Under the pieces are notes generated by a model. It saw only the letters and a program-made list of their open reading frames with translations, was not told the origin of the DNA and did not search any database. The position numbers and the translations under genes were made by a program. From positions 1 through 57,399 of IMG/VR virus record IMGVR_UViG_3300008448_000095: a DNA stretch of 57,399 nucleotides, one strand, 5' to 3'. Every line of letters begins with the position of its first letter. Positions within the stretch are counted from its first letter, which is position 1. This document shows positions 41,508-48,987 of the stretch, piece after piece. The stretch is from a virus.

Positions 41508-41601
41508 GATACGATAGCTGCCAGTTTGCTATTGTATAGTCTCACCTGACTTGCATGGTGGTCGAGTGGGACTCGAAAACTGGGAAACGAGGAAGCACTA
41601 A
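41508..41601. other. Structured intergenic stretch before promoter D
   Basis: No ORF. It contains several short helices: an imperfect arm pair around 41505-41545 with ATAGC / GCTAT core, and a perfect hairpin TCGAGT-GGG-ACTCGA at 41562-41576. A tRNA-like D-arm sequence is seen but no tRNA. It could be the folded 3' end of the AAA+ operon mRNA or a small RNA. Confidence 0.4.
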
Positions 41602-41646
41602 GAGTCGTCGCGGCAATCGCGTAACACGCTGCGGCGACTCACTTTT
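41602..41646 (+). terminator. Terminator-like hairpin between the AAA+ and VWA operons
   Basis: GAGTCGTCGC (41602-41611) and GCGGCGACTC (41631-41640) pair over 10 bp with one G-U pair around a 19-base loop, followed by ACTTTTCC. The T run is short, so efficiency is uncertain. It separates the DUF3150-like gene from promoter D. Confidence 0.6.
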
Positions 41647-41654
41647 CCGGCGAC

Positions 41655-41706
41655 TTGACACGCGCCGCAACGTCGTGCATCATCGGGCTGTGAACTGAAC
41701 ACACAA
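41655..41706 (+). promoter_or_regulatory. Promoter D with operator-like site
   Basis: -35 TTGACA at 41655-41660 and -10 CATCAT at 41678-41683 (spacing 17). The family site CTGTGAACTGAACACACAA (41688-41706) lies at the start point, in the same phase to the -35 as in promoters B and C (centre 42-43 bases from the -35 start). It drives the VWA gene at 41719, which is preceded by AAGG. Confidence 0.75.
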
Positions 41707-41718
41707 AGGACTAAGGCA

Positions 41719-42822
41719 ATGGACTTACTTAAACGCTTATCGAAAGCCAAGACTGGCCTAATCCTAGAGCATCCCTTCATCGGATCGGTTGCCATTAACA
41801 TGCCGTTCGAACTGGACGAAACCATTGCGACTGCTGGCACCAATGGCAAGCGTGTTAGATTTAACCCTGCGTTTATTGAGAAGCTGACTGATGAGGAACT
41901 TAAATTCCTTGTCGCTCACGAGTGCCTTCATCCCATGCTCGAACATAACTATCGCCGCAATGGACGGACTGCCAAGCGTTGGAATCAGGCGGCTGACTAT
42001 GTGATTAACCAGCTTCTTGTCGATGAAAAGATTGGCAAGTTTATCGACGGCGGCTGTCTCAATCAGGCTACCTATAACGCTGGCGGTGGAACCAGTGACG
42101 GTATCTATAACATACTGCCGGAAGATAACGACAACGGGGGAGATGACATCGGTGGCGCTGGCAATGATCTGGAAGATGGTGAAGGTTCACCTGCCGAACA
42201 GGAACAACAAGCCGCAGAGTGGCGTGTCAAAGTTGCCCAAGCCGCGCAAGCCGCGAAGATGATGGGTAAACTGTCGGCTAACATGCAGCGTTTTGTTGAC
42301 GAAGTATTGCAGCCCAAGGTTGCATGGCAGGATGTGTTGCGTCGGTTTGTGCAGAAAGCCAAGACGGATCAGCGCACGTTCGCCCGCCCCAACCGTAGGT
42401 TCTTGGCGCAGGGTTTATATATGCCGTCCATCACTGGCGAGGTTCTTGGTGAGATTGCCATTGCCGTTGATTGCTCTGGCTCTATCGGTCAGCGTGAACT
42501 CAATGAGTTTGCTACTGAAATCAAAGCCATGAAGGAAGATGGCAACCCGTCTGCGTTGCATATCGTTTACTTTGACAGTGAGGTTAGTCACTACGATCAC
42601 TATGGTCGTGACGATGAGGTTGTTATTGAGCCGCACGGTGGTGGCGGCACAGCGTTCAGCCCCATCTTTCAGTATCTTGAGCAAAACAATATTAACCCTG
42701 TCGCTTGTGTCGTGCTTACCGATTTGTATTGCAATGACTTTGGTGACACGCCGGATTACCCTGTGCTGTGGGTAACCAATGGCACAGACCAAGCGCCTTG
42801 GGGTGAAGTAGTTAAGATGTAA
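41719..42822 (+). CDS. VWA-like metallopeptidase-domain protein
   Basis: 367 residues. The N-terminal domain has HECLH (67-71) followed by H76 in AHECLHPMLEH, a zincin-like site, in the setting of a DUF2201-type N-terminus. A Gly/Asp/Glu-rich linker (about 120-165) follows. The C-terminal von Willebrand A-like domain has MIDAS residues D251-x-S253-x-S255 (AVDCSGSIG), the Thr in GGGGTAFSPIF and the Asp in VVLTDLYCND. It is the usual partner of MoxR ATPases. Full set of motifs present. It has its own promoter but the same operator as the ATPase operon. Confidence 0.88.
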   Translation: MDLLKRLSKAKTGLILEHPFIGSVAINMPFELDETIATAGTNGKRVRFNPAFIEKLTDEELKFLVAHECLHPMLEHNYRRNGRTAKRWNQAADYVINQLLVDEKIGKFIDGGCLNQATYNAGGGTSDGIYNILPEDNDNGGDDIGGAGNDLEDGEGSPAEQEQQAAEWRVKVAQAAQAAKMMGKLSANMQRFVDEVLQPKVAWQDVLRRFVQKAKTDQRTFARPNRRFLAQGLYMPSITGEVLGEIAIAVDCSGSIGQRELNEFATEIKAMKEDGNPSALHIVYFDSEVSHYDHYGRDDEVVIEPHGGGGTAFSPIFQYLEQNNINPVACVVLTDLYCNDFGDTPDYPVLWVTNGTDQAPWGEVVKM

Positions 42823-42834
42823 AGGGAGAGTGCA

Positions 42835-43047
42835 ATGGATTACGAATCATTACGTTTATTGGCTGGCCTTCTCTGTGGTCTGTGCTTAGCACAGACCGTA
42901 TGGATCATAGTGCTGCACTCGCAGCGCGACGAAGCTAGAGATATGGCAGGATTTGTAGCACAGGCTGTCGAGGATATTGCAAGAGGCAAAGCTAAAGCGT
43001 TCATGCACATGGGTCGTGTTCACATAACCAATGATATGGGAGAATAA
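42835..43047 (+). CDS. Small membrane protein
   Basis: 70 residues with one hydrophobic helix (about 7-27, LRLLAGLLCGLCLAQTVWII) and a charged C-terminus (QRDEARDMAGFVAQAVEDIA, RGKAKAFMHMGRVHITND). Preceded by GGGAGAG. It follows the VWA gene and could anchor a complex at the membrane; function unknown. Confidence 0.65.
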   Translation: MDYESLRLLAGLLCGLCLAQTVWIIVLHSQRDEARDMAGFVAQAVEDIARGKAKAFMHMGRVHITNDMGE

Positions 43048-43049
43048 CA

Positions 43050-43694
43050 ATGGCCGTCGTTCGTATGTCTGATGAACTGCGTAAAAACATTGAGTCTATG
43101 GCGCGGGCTTCCTTCGATGCTCGTATAGACACAGCTAACAAAAGCCTCGTCGTTCCTATGAGCGGAGATGAAATCTATAACCTGATGTTTGCCGATACCG
43201 TCAATGGTATGCTGGCATTGCCAGATGGTTATATGAGGATGATTGATAGGTTTACCGTCGCCAGTGTAAATGGCGTGTCCATCCATTATGATTTTCATAC
43301 GAGTCAGCCAATGCCGTGGCCGTATGAAATCCCTACTATGCCACACTTTGCGAAGAACAATTCCTATGGGAACACAGTTCATATTGTGTTGCGTATGAAT
43401 GAATCCGGTCTGTGGGATAGCCTAGAAGCTGCGTTCAGAGATTGGCATAAGCGTGTCAAAGACGTAGCCGATTCGCGTGACCAGTTTGTTAGCGGGGTGC
43501 GGGCGATCCTCAATAACAATACAACTCTTGGCGCTGCCATTAAACAGTGGCCCCCGCTGTGGGACTTTATCCCGCAGTATGCCAAGGACAAACACTCGCA
43601 GGTTGTTGAAAAGAAAAAGAGAGAACTGATTGAGAAGCCAGAGGTTGACACCGCAAGCCTGACTGCGATGGCTGCATTTAACAAGATGGTTTAA
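43050..43694 (+). CDS. Hypothetical protein, possibly Nmad5-like
   Basis: 214 residues. Pattern: a basic helical start (MAVVRMSDELRKNIESMARA), beta region (IDRFTVASVNGVSIHYDFHT), an amphipathic helix with LWDSLEAAFRDWHKRVKDVA, then the segment ILNNNTTLGAAIKQWPPLWD and FIPQYA. A helical stretch followed by TL..a...WP....F(I/L)P resembles the putative nucleotide modification-associated group Nmad5. That resemblance is weak; the role is unknown. Confidence 0.6.
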   Translation: MAVVRMSDELRKNIESMARASFDARIDTANKSLVVPMSGDEIYNLMFADTVNGMLALPDGYMRMIDRFTVASVNGVSIHYDFHTSQPMPWPYEIPTMPHFAKNNSYGNTVHIVLRMNESGLWDSLEAAFRDWHKRVKDVADSRDQFVSGVRAILNNNTTLGAAIKQWPPLWDFIPQYAKDKHSQVVEKKKRELIEKPEVDTASLTAMAAFNKMV

Positions 43695-43706
43695 GGGAGA
43701 ATCACC

Positions 43707-44507
43707 ATGCCGATGATTGAATCTTATACCGATGCTGTGCGTTTGTTTGATAGCGCCAAAGATAAGCAGAAGGGTAAACCCCTTCTGTCATTCGGTCGCT
43801 TGCTTAAAGACGGCGATGCGTATGTTATTCATGTTCACGCACTGGCAGTTGCGCGGATCACATCCGACAACGTGTTGGAATATCTGCCGACGGTCGAACA
43901 GTATCGGTCTTATCACAACACTATCGCTATGTCGTTCCATCATGTGGTGCCTGTCCAGTCACTACGTGTCGGACCGTTAAAGTATCGTATCGGTCATATG
44001 AAATGGATCGGAACGAAAGTGCAGAAATGGGGGGTTACTACCAATAATTGGGAAAGACTACGCAACGAAGCGCAGGAATATTTCAAGGGCGTTAAGATCG
44101 ACATGGTAAGTGGCGATTACATTAACCCGCGCCCTGATTTTACGCATACCATTGTGCCAGAGAAGCGCAAGACTTGGCTACGTTGCCTTCGCAATTTCAA
44201 GAACGGCTTGAAGGTTCGCCATAAACTTGGTGTGTTCGATGCGCTTATCAATGAGATGGGCCTGTCGGATGCCAACCGTTGGTCGTATCGGTATGACTTT
44301 GATGGCACGTATATCGACTCGCTTGTTGGCAATATGAAGGAAGGAACCTTCGAAGATAATCTTATGCGTAGCTTTGTGCAGTATGCGAGAGGCCAGACCT
44401 ATGGTGTGATGTCCGGTAAACAAGTTCTGGATACAGCCATGTATCTTCTCAAAGACTTGAGCGTTCCACTGCGCCGTGAGTTCGAGGTATTCGGTGATGC
44501 TGAGTGA
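43707..44507 (+). CDS. Hypothetical protein
   Basis: 266 residues. A compact N-terminal domain (about 1-120) with FGRLLKDGDAYVIHVHALAV and VEQYRSYHNTIAMSFHHVVP, then a helical C-terminus with basic stretches (RKTWLRCLRNFKNGLKVRHK) and YARGQTYGVMSGKQVLDTAM. Not recognised. It precedes the HTH protein, which overlaps it by 11 bases, so the two are co-expressed. Confidence 0.6.
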   Translation: MPMIESYTDAVRLFDSAKDKQKGKPLLSFGRLLKDGDAYVIHVHALAVARITSDNVLEYLPTVEQYRSYHNTIAMSFHHVVPVQSLRVGPLKYRIGHMKWIGTKVQKWGVTTNNWERLRNEAQEYFKGVKIDMVSGDYINPRPDFTHTIVPEKRKTWLRCLRNFKNGLKVRHKLGVFDALINEMGLSDANRWSYRYDFDGTYIDSLVGNMKEGTFEDNLMRSFVQYARGQTYGVMSGKQVLDTAMYLLKDLSVPLRREFEVFGDAE

Positions 44508-45342
44508 GATTAACCAGCAGATATTAGCAATGGCGAATGACGGAGTTAAATACTCCGTCATAGCCGAACGGCTTGGGCTAACCTTCCAAGTTGTTAAGAG
44601 TCGCTTACACCACATGCGTATGACGCCAGAGCAGAAGGATAAGCTGCGCGCCCGTCGCCGTAAGACTAAGCGCGATCCAGTGAAGGCAAGGAAATATATA
44701 AAGGATTACATAAAGAACCACCCAGAGAAACCCGCAGAGTGGAGCAAGGCATACCGTGAAAGAAAGAGAGAAGCCGAATACAAATGGAGACGGGAGAACC
44801 CAGACAAGTGGGCAGAGCAGCGCCAACGCGACAATGAAAAGCGTAAAGCGCGACGAGCAGAAGCGCGTAACACTCCAGAAGCTATTGCAGAGCGCGCTAG
44901 AAAGGCGGCTGAAAAAACTGAGCGAAGCGCAGAGTTAAAGCGGTTACGGTTGGAACGATGGAATGAGAAGCGTAGGGAGCGCAAGCTAAATAACATCTCC
45001 GACTACCAGACTTTGAAAGCTAGACTGGATGCAGACCCTGAGTTCAAAGCACAATATCTTGAGAAGCGGAGACTGATAAATGCAGAACGCCGACGTAAGA
45101 AAAGGGAGGCTATCCCGCCAGAAGAACGGGAGCGCAAAGCCCAACGGGCTAGAGAGGCTAGGATCAAAGCAGTTAGGGAAGCTAACGCGCGTCGTCGTGC
45201 CGAGCGTGAAGCAAACCCGCCGCCCAAGCAGCCTAAAGAGAAGCCTAATAACACTAGGCATTTGCCCAAGGTGGGGGGTAAAATACTAGATAAGCGCAAG
45301 CCCGGACGATTGCTGGCGCTGATGGGATGGAGAGGGTTCTGA
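44497..45342 (+). CDS. HTH protein with long charged single-helix tail
   Basis: 281 residues. Start chosen at ATG 44497, inside the end of the previous gene. Residues about 5-40 form an HTH of sigma-70 region 4 / LuxR type (ILAMANDGVKYSVIAERLGL, VVKSRLHHMR). From about 45 to 250 the protein is almost entirely Lys, Arg, Glu and Ala (KAYRERKREAEYKWRRENPD, LKRLRLERWNEKRRERKLNN) and would form an extended charged helix. The end is more ordered (KVGGKILDKRKPGRLLALMG). It likely binds DNA; a regulator or DNA-organising protein is plausible. Confidence 0.65.
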   Translation: MLSEINQQILAMANDGVKYSVIAERLGLTFQVVKSRLHHMRMTPEQKDKLRARRRKTKRDPVKARKYIKDYIKNHPEKPAEWSKAYRERKREAEYKWRRENPDKWAEQRQRDNEKRKARRAEARNTPEAIAERARKAAEKTERSAELKRLRLERWNEKRRERKLNNISDYQTLKARLDADPEFKAQYLEKRRLINAERRRKKREAIPPEERERKAQRAREARIKAVREANARRRAEREANPPPKQPKEKPNNTRHLPKVGGKILDKRKPGRLLALMGWRGF

Positions 45343-45605
45343 TGAATATAAAGCTAGAACTTAACGAGTATCTCGATCCCCAACGCTATCGCCTTGGGAC
45401 GCGGTTGGTTGATGTCGAACTATTACGGAGGGTTATCAGGCATGTAGAGAAACAGGAACAACTTATTCTGCAAATGCGTGAAGCCATCGAATTGGCTTTA
45501 TCAAAATCATGTAGTCACTGTGCAGGAGAAATGACTGTAGCGCGCAAGCTATGGGAAGATATGGAGATTTACTATGCTGAAAGTAATAGCGATGGTGGTG
45601 ATTAA
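45342..45605 (+). CDS. Small hypothetical protein with Cys pair
   Basis: 87 residues from ATG 45342 (TGATG overlap). MNIKLELNEYLDPQRYRLGT, VELLRRVIRHVEKQEQLILQ, then KSCSHCAGEMTVARKLWEDM. One helical segment and a C-x-x-C pair without a second pair. Not recognised. The 3' end overlaps the secreted protein gene by 32 bases. Confidence 0.55.
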   Translation: MNIKLELNEYLDPQRYRLGTRLVDVELLRRVIRHVEKQEQLILQMREAIELALSKSCSHCAGEMTVARKLWEDMEIYYAESNSDGGD

Positions 45606-45849
45606 CATTGTCATCACACTGGCGTTTGCGTCCGCGCAGACTGTGTATTATAATAACATGCGAGGATCACCGACTGATTCGACGATCTTCTTCGATGGGA
45701 AAGGAATGATGACTGGTAGTAGCTTGCAGGTTGGGAACATGGTGACATACCACGACGCAAGTGGCCGCATGGTGGGTAGTTCAATGCCTACTACGCCACT
45801 TCCGTTAGAGCGTTCACCGTTATCGGAGCATTACCTTGATGGAGAATAA
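45574..45849 (+). CDS. Small secreted protein
   Basis: 91 residues. A signal peptide is visible: MLKVIAMVVINIVITLAFAS with AxA-type cleavage near SAQ. The mature part holds a short repeat: FFDGKGMMTGSSLQVGNMVT and YHDASGRMVGSSMP, a (F/Y)xDxxGxMxGSS element. Such repeats occur in small periplasmic proteins of alphaproteobacteria. In the early arm it may change the host envelope, for example for superinfection exclusion, which is inference only. Confidence 0.6.
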   Translation: MLKVIAMVVINIVITLAFASAQTVYYNNMRGSPTDSTIFFDGKGMMTGSSLQVGNMVTYHDASGRMVGSSMPTTPLPLERSPLSEHYLDGE

Positions 45850-46009
45850 ATACGGGCTGCTAATACTTGCCATGCTTCTGCTGGCAGGATGCTCGTATAA
45901 CCTAGACACTAACGGTGTGTATTACAAATCGAAGAACCGATACAAAACCGAGTGTAAGCAAGTAAGTGAATATAAAATAGACTGTAGAAGCAATGGAGTA
46001 GAGCAATGA
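45839..46009 (+). CDS. Small lipoprotein
   Basis: 56 residues with a lipoprotein signal: MENKYGLLILAMLLLAGC, lipobox LAGC, Cys18 lipidated. The mature part is short (SYNLDTNGVYYKSKNRYKTE, then CKQVSEYKIDC) with two Cys that could pair. ATG overlaps the secreted gene's end by 11 bases and its stop overlaps the next ATG (ATGA). It is not a spanin partner, being far from the lysis genes; superinfection exclusion is a possible role. Confidence 0.65.
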   Translation: MENKYGLLILAMLLLAGCSYNLDTNGVYYKSKNRYKTECKQVSEYKIDCRSNGVEQ

Positions 46010-46422
46010 CTGATAATTCTCTGAGTGAAATCCTTAATCGTGTCGATGACCAACTGTCTATGGAACTTGCACAGCCAAAGACAAAGACTAAGCATCCGAC
46101 CGCAGCCGCGCCTGTCTATGTGGAGGCCGTAAAGAATGATGAGGGTAAACTCCCTTGGCATTTGCTTCCGTCGGATGCCATCGACGATGTGCTTGAGGTG
46201 CTACAGTATGGCGCTGCTAAGTATGGAGAGCGCAACTGGGAGCGCGGTATGGAATGGAGTCGTCCGTTCTCTGCATTGATGCGCCATATGTGGGCGTGGT
46301 GGCGTGGAGAAACGTATGATCCTGAGAGTGGCAAGCCTCATCTTGCCCACGCAGCGTGTTGTGTTTTGTTCCTAGTAGCATACGAACGTAGAGGCGTAGG
46401 CGTAGATAACCGCGTTAAGTAA
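46006..46422 (+). CDS. dATP/dGTP diphosphohydrolase-like protein (DUF5664 type)
   Basis: 138 residues. The helical core reads VLEVLQYGAAKYGERNWERG, EWSRPFSALMRHMWAWWRGE, TYDPESGKPHLAHAACCVLF. This GAxKYxxxNW...AxxRHxxxWxxGExxDxxxGxxHxxHAxxxxxFL pattern is that of the DUF5664 / MazG-like all-alpha NTP pyrophosphohydrolases, in which the Glu and Asp residues bind Mg2+. It would hydrolyse dNTPs to dNMPs. In diaminopurine phages such enzymes accompany PurZ, but no PurZ is seen here. Likely tunes the nucleotide pool. Confidence 0.75.
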   Translation: MTDNSLSEILNRVDDQLSMELAQPKTKTKHPTAAAPVYVEAVKNDEGKLPWHLLPSDAIDDVLEVLQYGAAKYGERNWERGMEWSRPFSALMRHMWAWWRGETYDPESGKPHLAHAACCVLFLVAYERRGVGVDNRVK

Positions 46423-46429
46423 TAACAAC

Positions 46430-46449
46430 GCCGGGGCTACGGCCCCGGC
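46430..46449 (+). terminator. GC hairpin, weak terminator or attenuator
   Basis: Perfect 8-bp stem GCCGGGGC / GCCCCGGC with a 4-base loop, but followed by TACCTTTGG and not a T run. It lies 8 bases after the stop codon and 16 before the next gene, so it may reduce read-through or stabilise the upstream mRNA. Confidence 0.5.
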
Positions 46450-46465
46450 TACCTTTGGTGCGGCT

Positions 46466-46747
46466 ATGAGCAAGAGGTATTTGGATGTGAGTAGCTTATC
46501 ACGCAGTGTAACAACGGGTGCAATCGCAAGCAGTCCTTCATGGACTACATCAACTGCATCTTCCACGGCACCACATAACCACATGGATATACAGGGAGTA
46601 TTAAAGATACAGGGTCACGACATTACTGGCAGTGACGTTAAAGAATTGAAGATGATGCTTGACTTTCTTCGCCATGTCATTGCCACCGATACGCATATGA
46701 GTGAGTTGTGGGTAGCATACAAAGCAAAAGAAAAGATACTGAGGTGA
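46466..46747 (+). CDS. Small hypothetical protein
   Basis: 93 residues. A Ser/Thr-rich start (VSSLSRSVTTGAIASSPSWT) is followed by MDIQGVLKIQGHDITGSDVK and ELKMMLDFLRHVIATDTHMS, ending VAYKAKEKIL. The C-terminal helix resembles small coiled-coil proteins. Not recognised. It and the next gene end in the shared element VxYKAKEKIL / VAAEAKKRM. Confidence 0.5.
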   Translation: MSKRYLDVSSLSRSVTTGAIASSPSWTTSTASSTAPHNHMDIQGVLKIQGHDITGSDVKELKMMLDFLRHVIATDTHMSELWVAYKAKEKILR

Positions 46748-46751
46748 TGAA

Positions 46752-46988
46752 ATGTATATGGTTGTTCATCCAGTTAGGCAATACACAGATAGTAGAGGCA
46801 TAAGCAACAGCATTGTGGACACGCACTTGCTGGAGCAAGTTGTGAACCAAGTGCAGTATAATTTTACAGAAACAGATGAAAGACTGAAGAAGCTGGAGTC
46901 GTTTCTGGAATTTACGCAGACACAATACCCTAATGTGATTGAAGCGTACAGGGTAGCTGCCGAGGCAAAGAAAAGAATGGGTGTGTAA
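46752..46988 (+). CDS. Small hypothetical protein
   Basis: 78 residues: MYMVVHPVRQYTDSRGISNS, THLLEQVVNQVQYNFTETDE, RLKKLESFLEFTQTQYPNVI. Helical. Its stop overlaps the DNA polymerase start (TAATG), so it is translationally coupled to it. Function unknown. Confidence 0.6.
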   Translation: MYMVVHPVRQYTDSRGISNSIVDTHLLEQVVNQVQYNFTETDERLKKLESFLEFTQTQYPNVIEAYRVAAEAKKRMGV

Positions 46989-48874
46989 TGGACATCGTGA
47001 CCATCGACTTTGAAACTTACTATGACAAAGAGTTCTCGTTGTCCAAGATGACAACGGAAGCATACGTGCGTGACCCACGCTTTGAAGTTATCGGAGTCGG
47101 CATAAAGGTTAACGATCACCAGACTGACTTTTATTCTGGCGAGAACCCCGGTCGCTTTCTCCGGTCGCTGGACTACAAAGACAAGGCTATCCTCTGTCAC
47201 AACACACCGTTCGACGGGCTAATCTTATCGCATCACTTTAATATCAGGCCACGGTTCTGGCTTGATACTCTTTCGATGGCGCGTCCAAGACATGCCATCA
47301 CTGTGGGTGGATCACTCAAAGCATTGGTGGAATACTACCGCCTTGGCGCTAAGGGTGACGAGGTTCTCAATGCACTTGGCAAACGCCGCGCAGACTTCGA
47401 CGCTTATGAGATGGCGCGCTACGGTGACTACTGCCGCAACGACGTTGATCTAACCTACAAGTTGTTTCTGGAACTGCGTAAAGGTTTCCCCGCATCTGAA
47501 CTAAGACTGATAGACCAGACGCTTCGCCTCTACACAGAGCCGACGCTGGTTATCAATAGGCTTTTGCTTGAACGACACCTTGAGAACGTGCTGCAAAAGA
47601 AATCCAATCTGGTTGAGGCGCTTGGCTTAGACTGCACTGAGGAAGAAGCCAAGAAGATACTTATGTCGAATGAAAAGTTCGCTGAGTATCTCGCTATACG
47701 TGGCGTCCAGCCGCCGACAAAGATCAGCCAACGCACTGGCAAACAGACCTACGCTTTTAGTAAGACTGACCGTGGGTTCACAGACTTGCTTGAACATCCA
47801 GACGAGAGCGTTCAGAACGCTGCGGCTGCTAGGCTTGGCGTCAAATCAACGCTTGAAGAAACACGCACACGTTCATTGATAGGTGTCGCAGAGCGCGGCC
47901 CTCTGCCCATCCTGCTTAACTATTACGGCGCACACACTGGTCGCTTCAGTGGTGGCGATAAGATGAACCTACAGAACTTGCCTCGTGGTGGTGCGCTACG
48001 CAAATCATTGTGTGCGCCAGAGGGTAAGATGCTTGTCGCTTGTGATTCGGCGCAGATCGAAGCCCGCGTGGTTGCATGGGTGGCAGAGCAGAATGATTTG
48101 CTAGACGCTTTCCGTGAAGGTCGTGACGTTTACTCCGAGTTCGCCAGTGAGGTCTATGGCAAGAAGGTAACGAAGGCTGACAAGATCGAACGCTTCGTCG
48201 GTAAGACTTGTATCCTTGGCCTTGGCTACGGCATGGGCGCTGAGAAATTCAAGGCGACGTTGGCTATCGGCGCTGGTGGTATGCGCGTCAATCTAGATAC
48301 ACACGAAGCTAAACGTATTGTCCAACTCTATCGCACGAAGAACCACAAGATCGCGTCGTTCTGGAACCGCTGCAACGTGGCGCTTGATATAATCTATGGC
48401 AAGCAAGACTTCAATCTCGTCCCGCACTCCCCTCACATTCAGTTAACGGACGATGGTATCCAAATGCCAAATGGTTTGGCTATTAAATATCCGATGCTGA
48501 CCATGATGGATAACGCTCAAGGCTTTGCTTATGCAGCAGACGGGCGTGTGTATCGTGAAGCGTTGAAAGATAGAGTGCTAGGCAAGCCGATAAACACAGA
48601 GAAATTTATTCGTGTTTATGGTGGTAAGGTTACAGAAAACCTAGTCCAAGGGTTAGCCAGAATCGTTGTGGCCGAACAGATGGTTAAGATTGGCGAACGC
48701 TATAAGGTCGTTCTTCAAGTACACGACGAAGTAGTTATCCTCTGCGATGCCGACGAAGTGGAAGAAGCCAAAGCATATATGCTTAAGGTCATGTCAACGC
48801 CACCCAAGTGGGCAGAAGATTTACCTGTCGCATGTGAAGCAGACTACGGACTGAATTATGGAGAGTGCAAATGA
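46988..48874 (+). CDS. DNA polymerase, family A, with 3'-5' exonuclease domain
   Basis: 628 residues. Exonuclease: ExoI D7 and E9 in TIDFETYY, ExoIII region YGDYCRNDVDLTYKL. Polymerase: motif A LVACDSAQIEARVV with D353 and E358, motif B RFVGKTCILGLGYGMG with R402, K406 and Y414, motif C VHDEVVIL with H579-D580-E581. All catalytic residues of both activities are present, so it is a proofreading replicase. The polymerase is short, as in many phages, with no 5'-3' exonuclease domain. It replicates the phage genome with the primase-helicase encoded at the end of the arm. Confidence 0.95.
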   Translation: MDIVTIDFETYYDKEFSLSKMTTEAYVRDPRFEVIGVGIKVNDHQTDFYSGENPGRFLRSLDYKDKAILCHNTPFDGLILSHHFNIRPRFWLDTLSMARPRHAITVGGSLKALVEYYRLGAKGDEVLNALGKRRADFDAYEMARYGDYCRNDVDLTYKLFLELRKGFPASELRLIDQTLRLYTEPTLVINRLLLERHLENVLQKKSNLVEALGLDCTEEEAKKILMSNEKFAEYLAIRGVQPPTKISQRTGKQTYAFSKTDRGFTDLLEHPDESVQNAAAARLGVKSTLEETRTRSLIGVAERGPLPILLNYYGAHTGRFSGGDKMNLQNLPRGGALRKSLCAPEGKMLVACDSAQIEARVVAWVAEQNDLLDAFREGRDVYSEFASEVYGKKVTKADKIERFVGKTCILGLGYGMGAEKFKATLAIGAGGMRVNLDTHEAKRIVQLYRTKNHKIASFWNRCNVALDIIYGKQDFNLVPHSPHIQLTDDGIQMPNGLAIKYPMLTMMDNAQGFAYAADGRVYREALKDRVLGKPINTEKFIRVYGGKVTENLVQGLARIVVAEQMVKIGERYKVVLQVHDEVVILCDADEVEEAKAYMLKVMSTPPKWAEDLPVACEADYGLNYGECK

Positions 48875-48987
48875 CGTACATGGAAATGCTTACTGACGCT
48901 GGCCTACACCTATTCTTCTTTGGCTTTGGTTTACTCGCTGGCATGTTTATCTTTTGGATTGAAACACGGACAGGAAAGAACCAATGA
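48871..48987 (+). CDS. 38-residue membrane peptide
   Basis: ATG overlaps the polymerase stop (ATGA) and the stop overlaps the deaminase ATG (ATGA). MTYMEMLTDAGLHLFFFGFG then LLAGMFIFWIETRTGKNQ: a single membrane helix with charged ends. Function unknown; perfect coupling on both sides argues that it is translated. Confidence 0.6.
   Translation: MTYMEMLTDAGLHLFFFGFGLLAGMFIFWIETRTGKNQ

Noticed and set aside
41540-41600. Possible tRNA-Ser/Leu-like D-arm (GGTGGTCGAGTGGG)
   Set aside because: No acceptor stem, anticodon arm or T-arm can be built around it; the match is to a single arm.
46006-46422. Evidence for a diaminopurine (Z) genome
   Set aside because: Only the pyrophosphohydrolase-like gene is present; I find no PurZ or DatZ and the polymerase looks like an ordinary family A enzyme.
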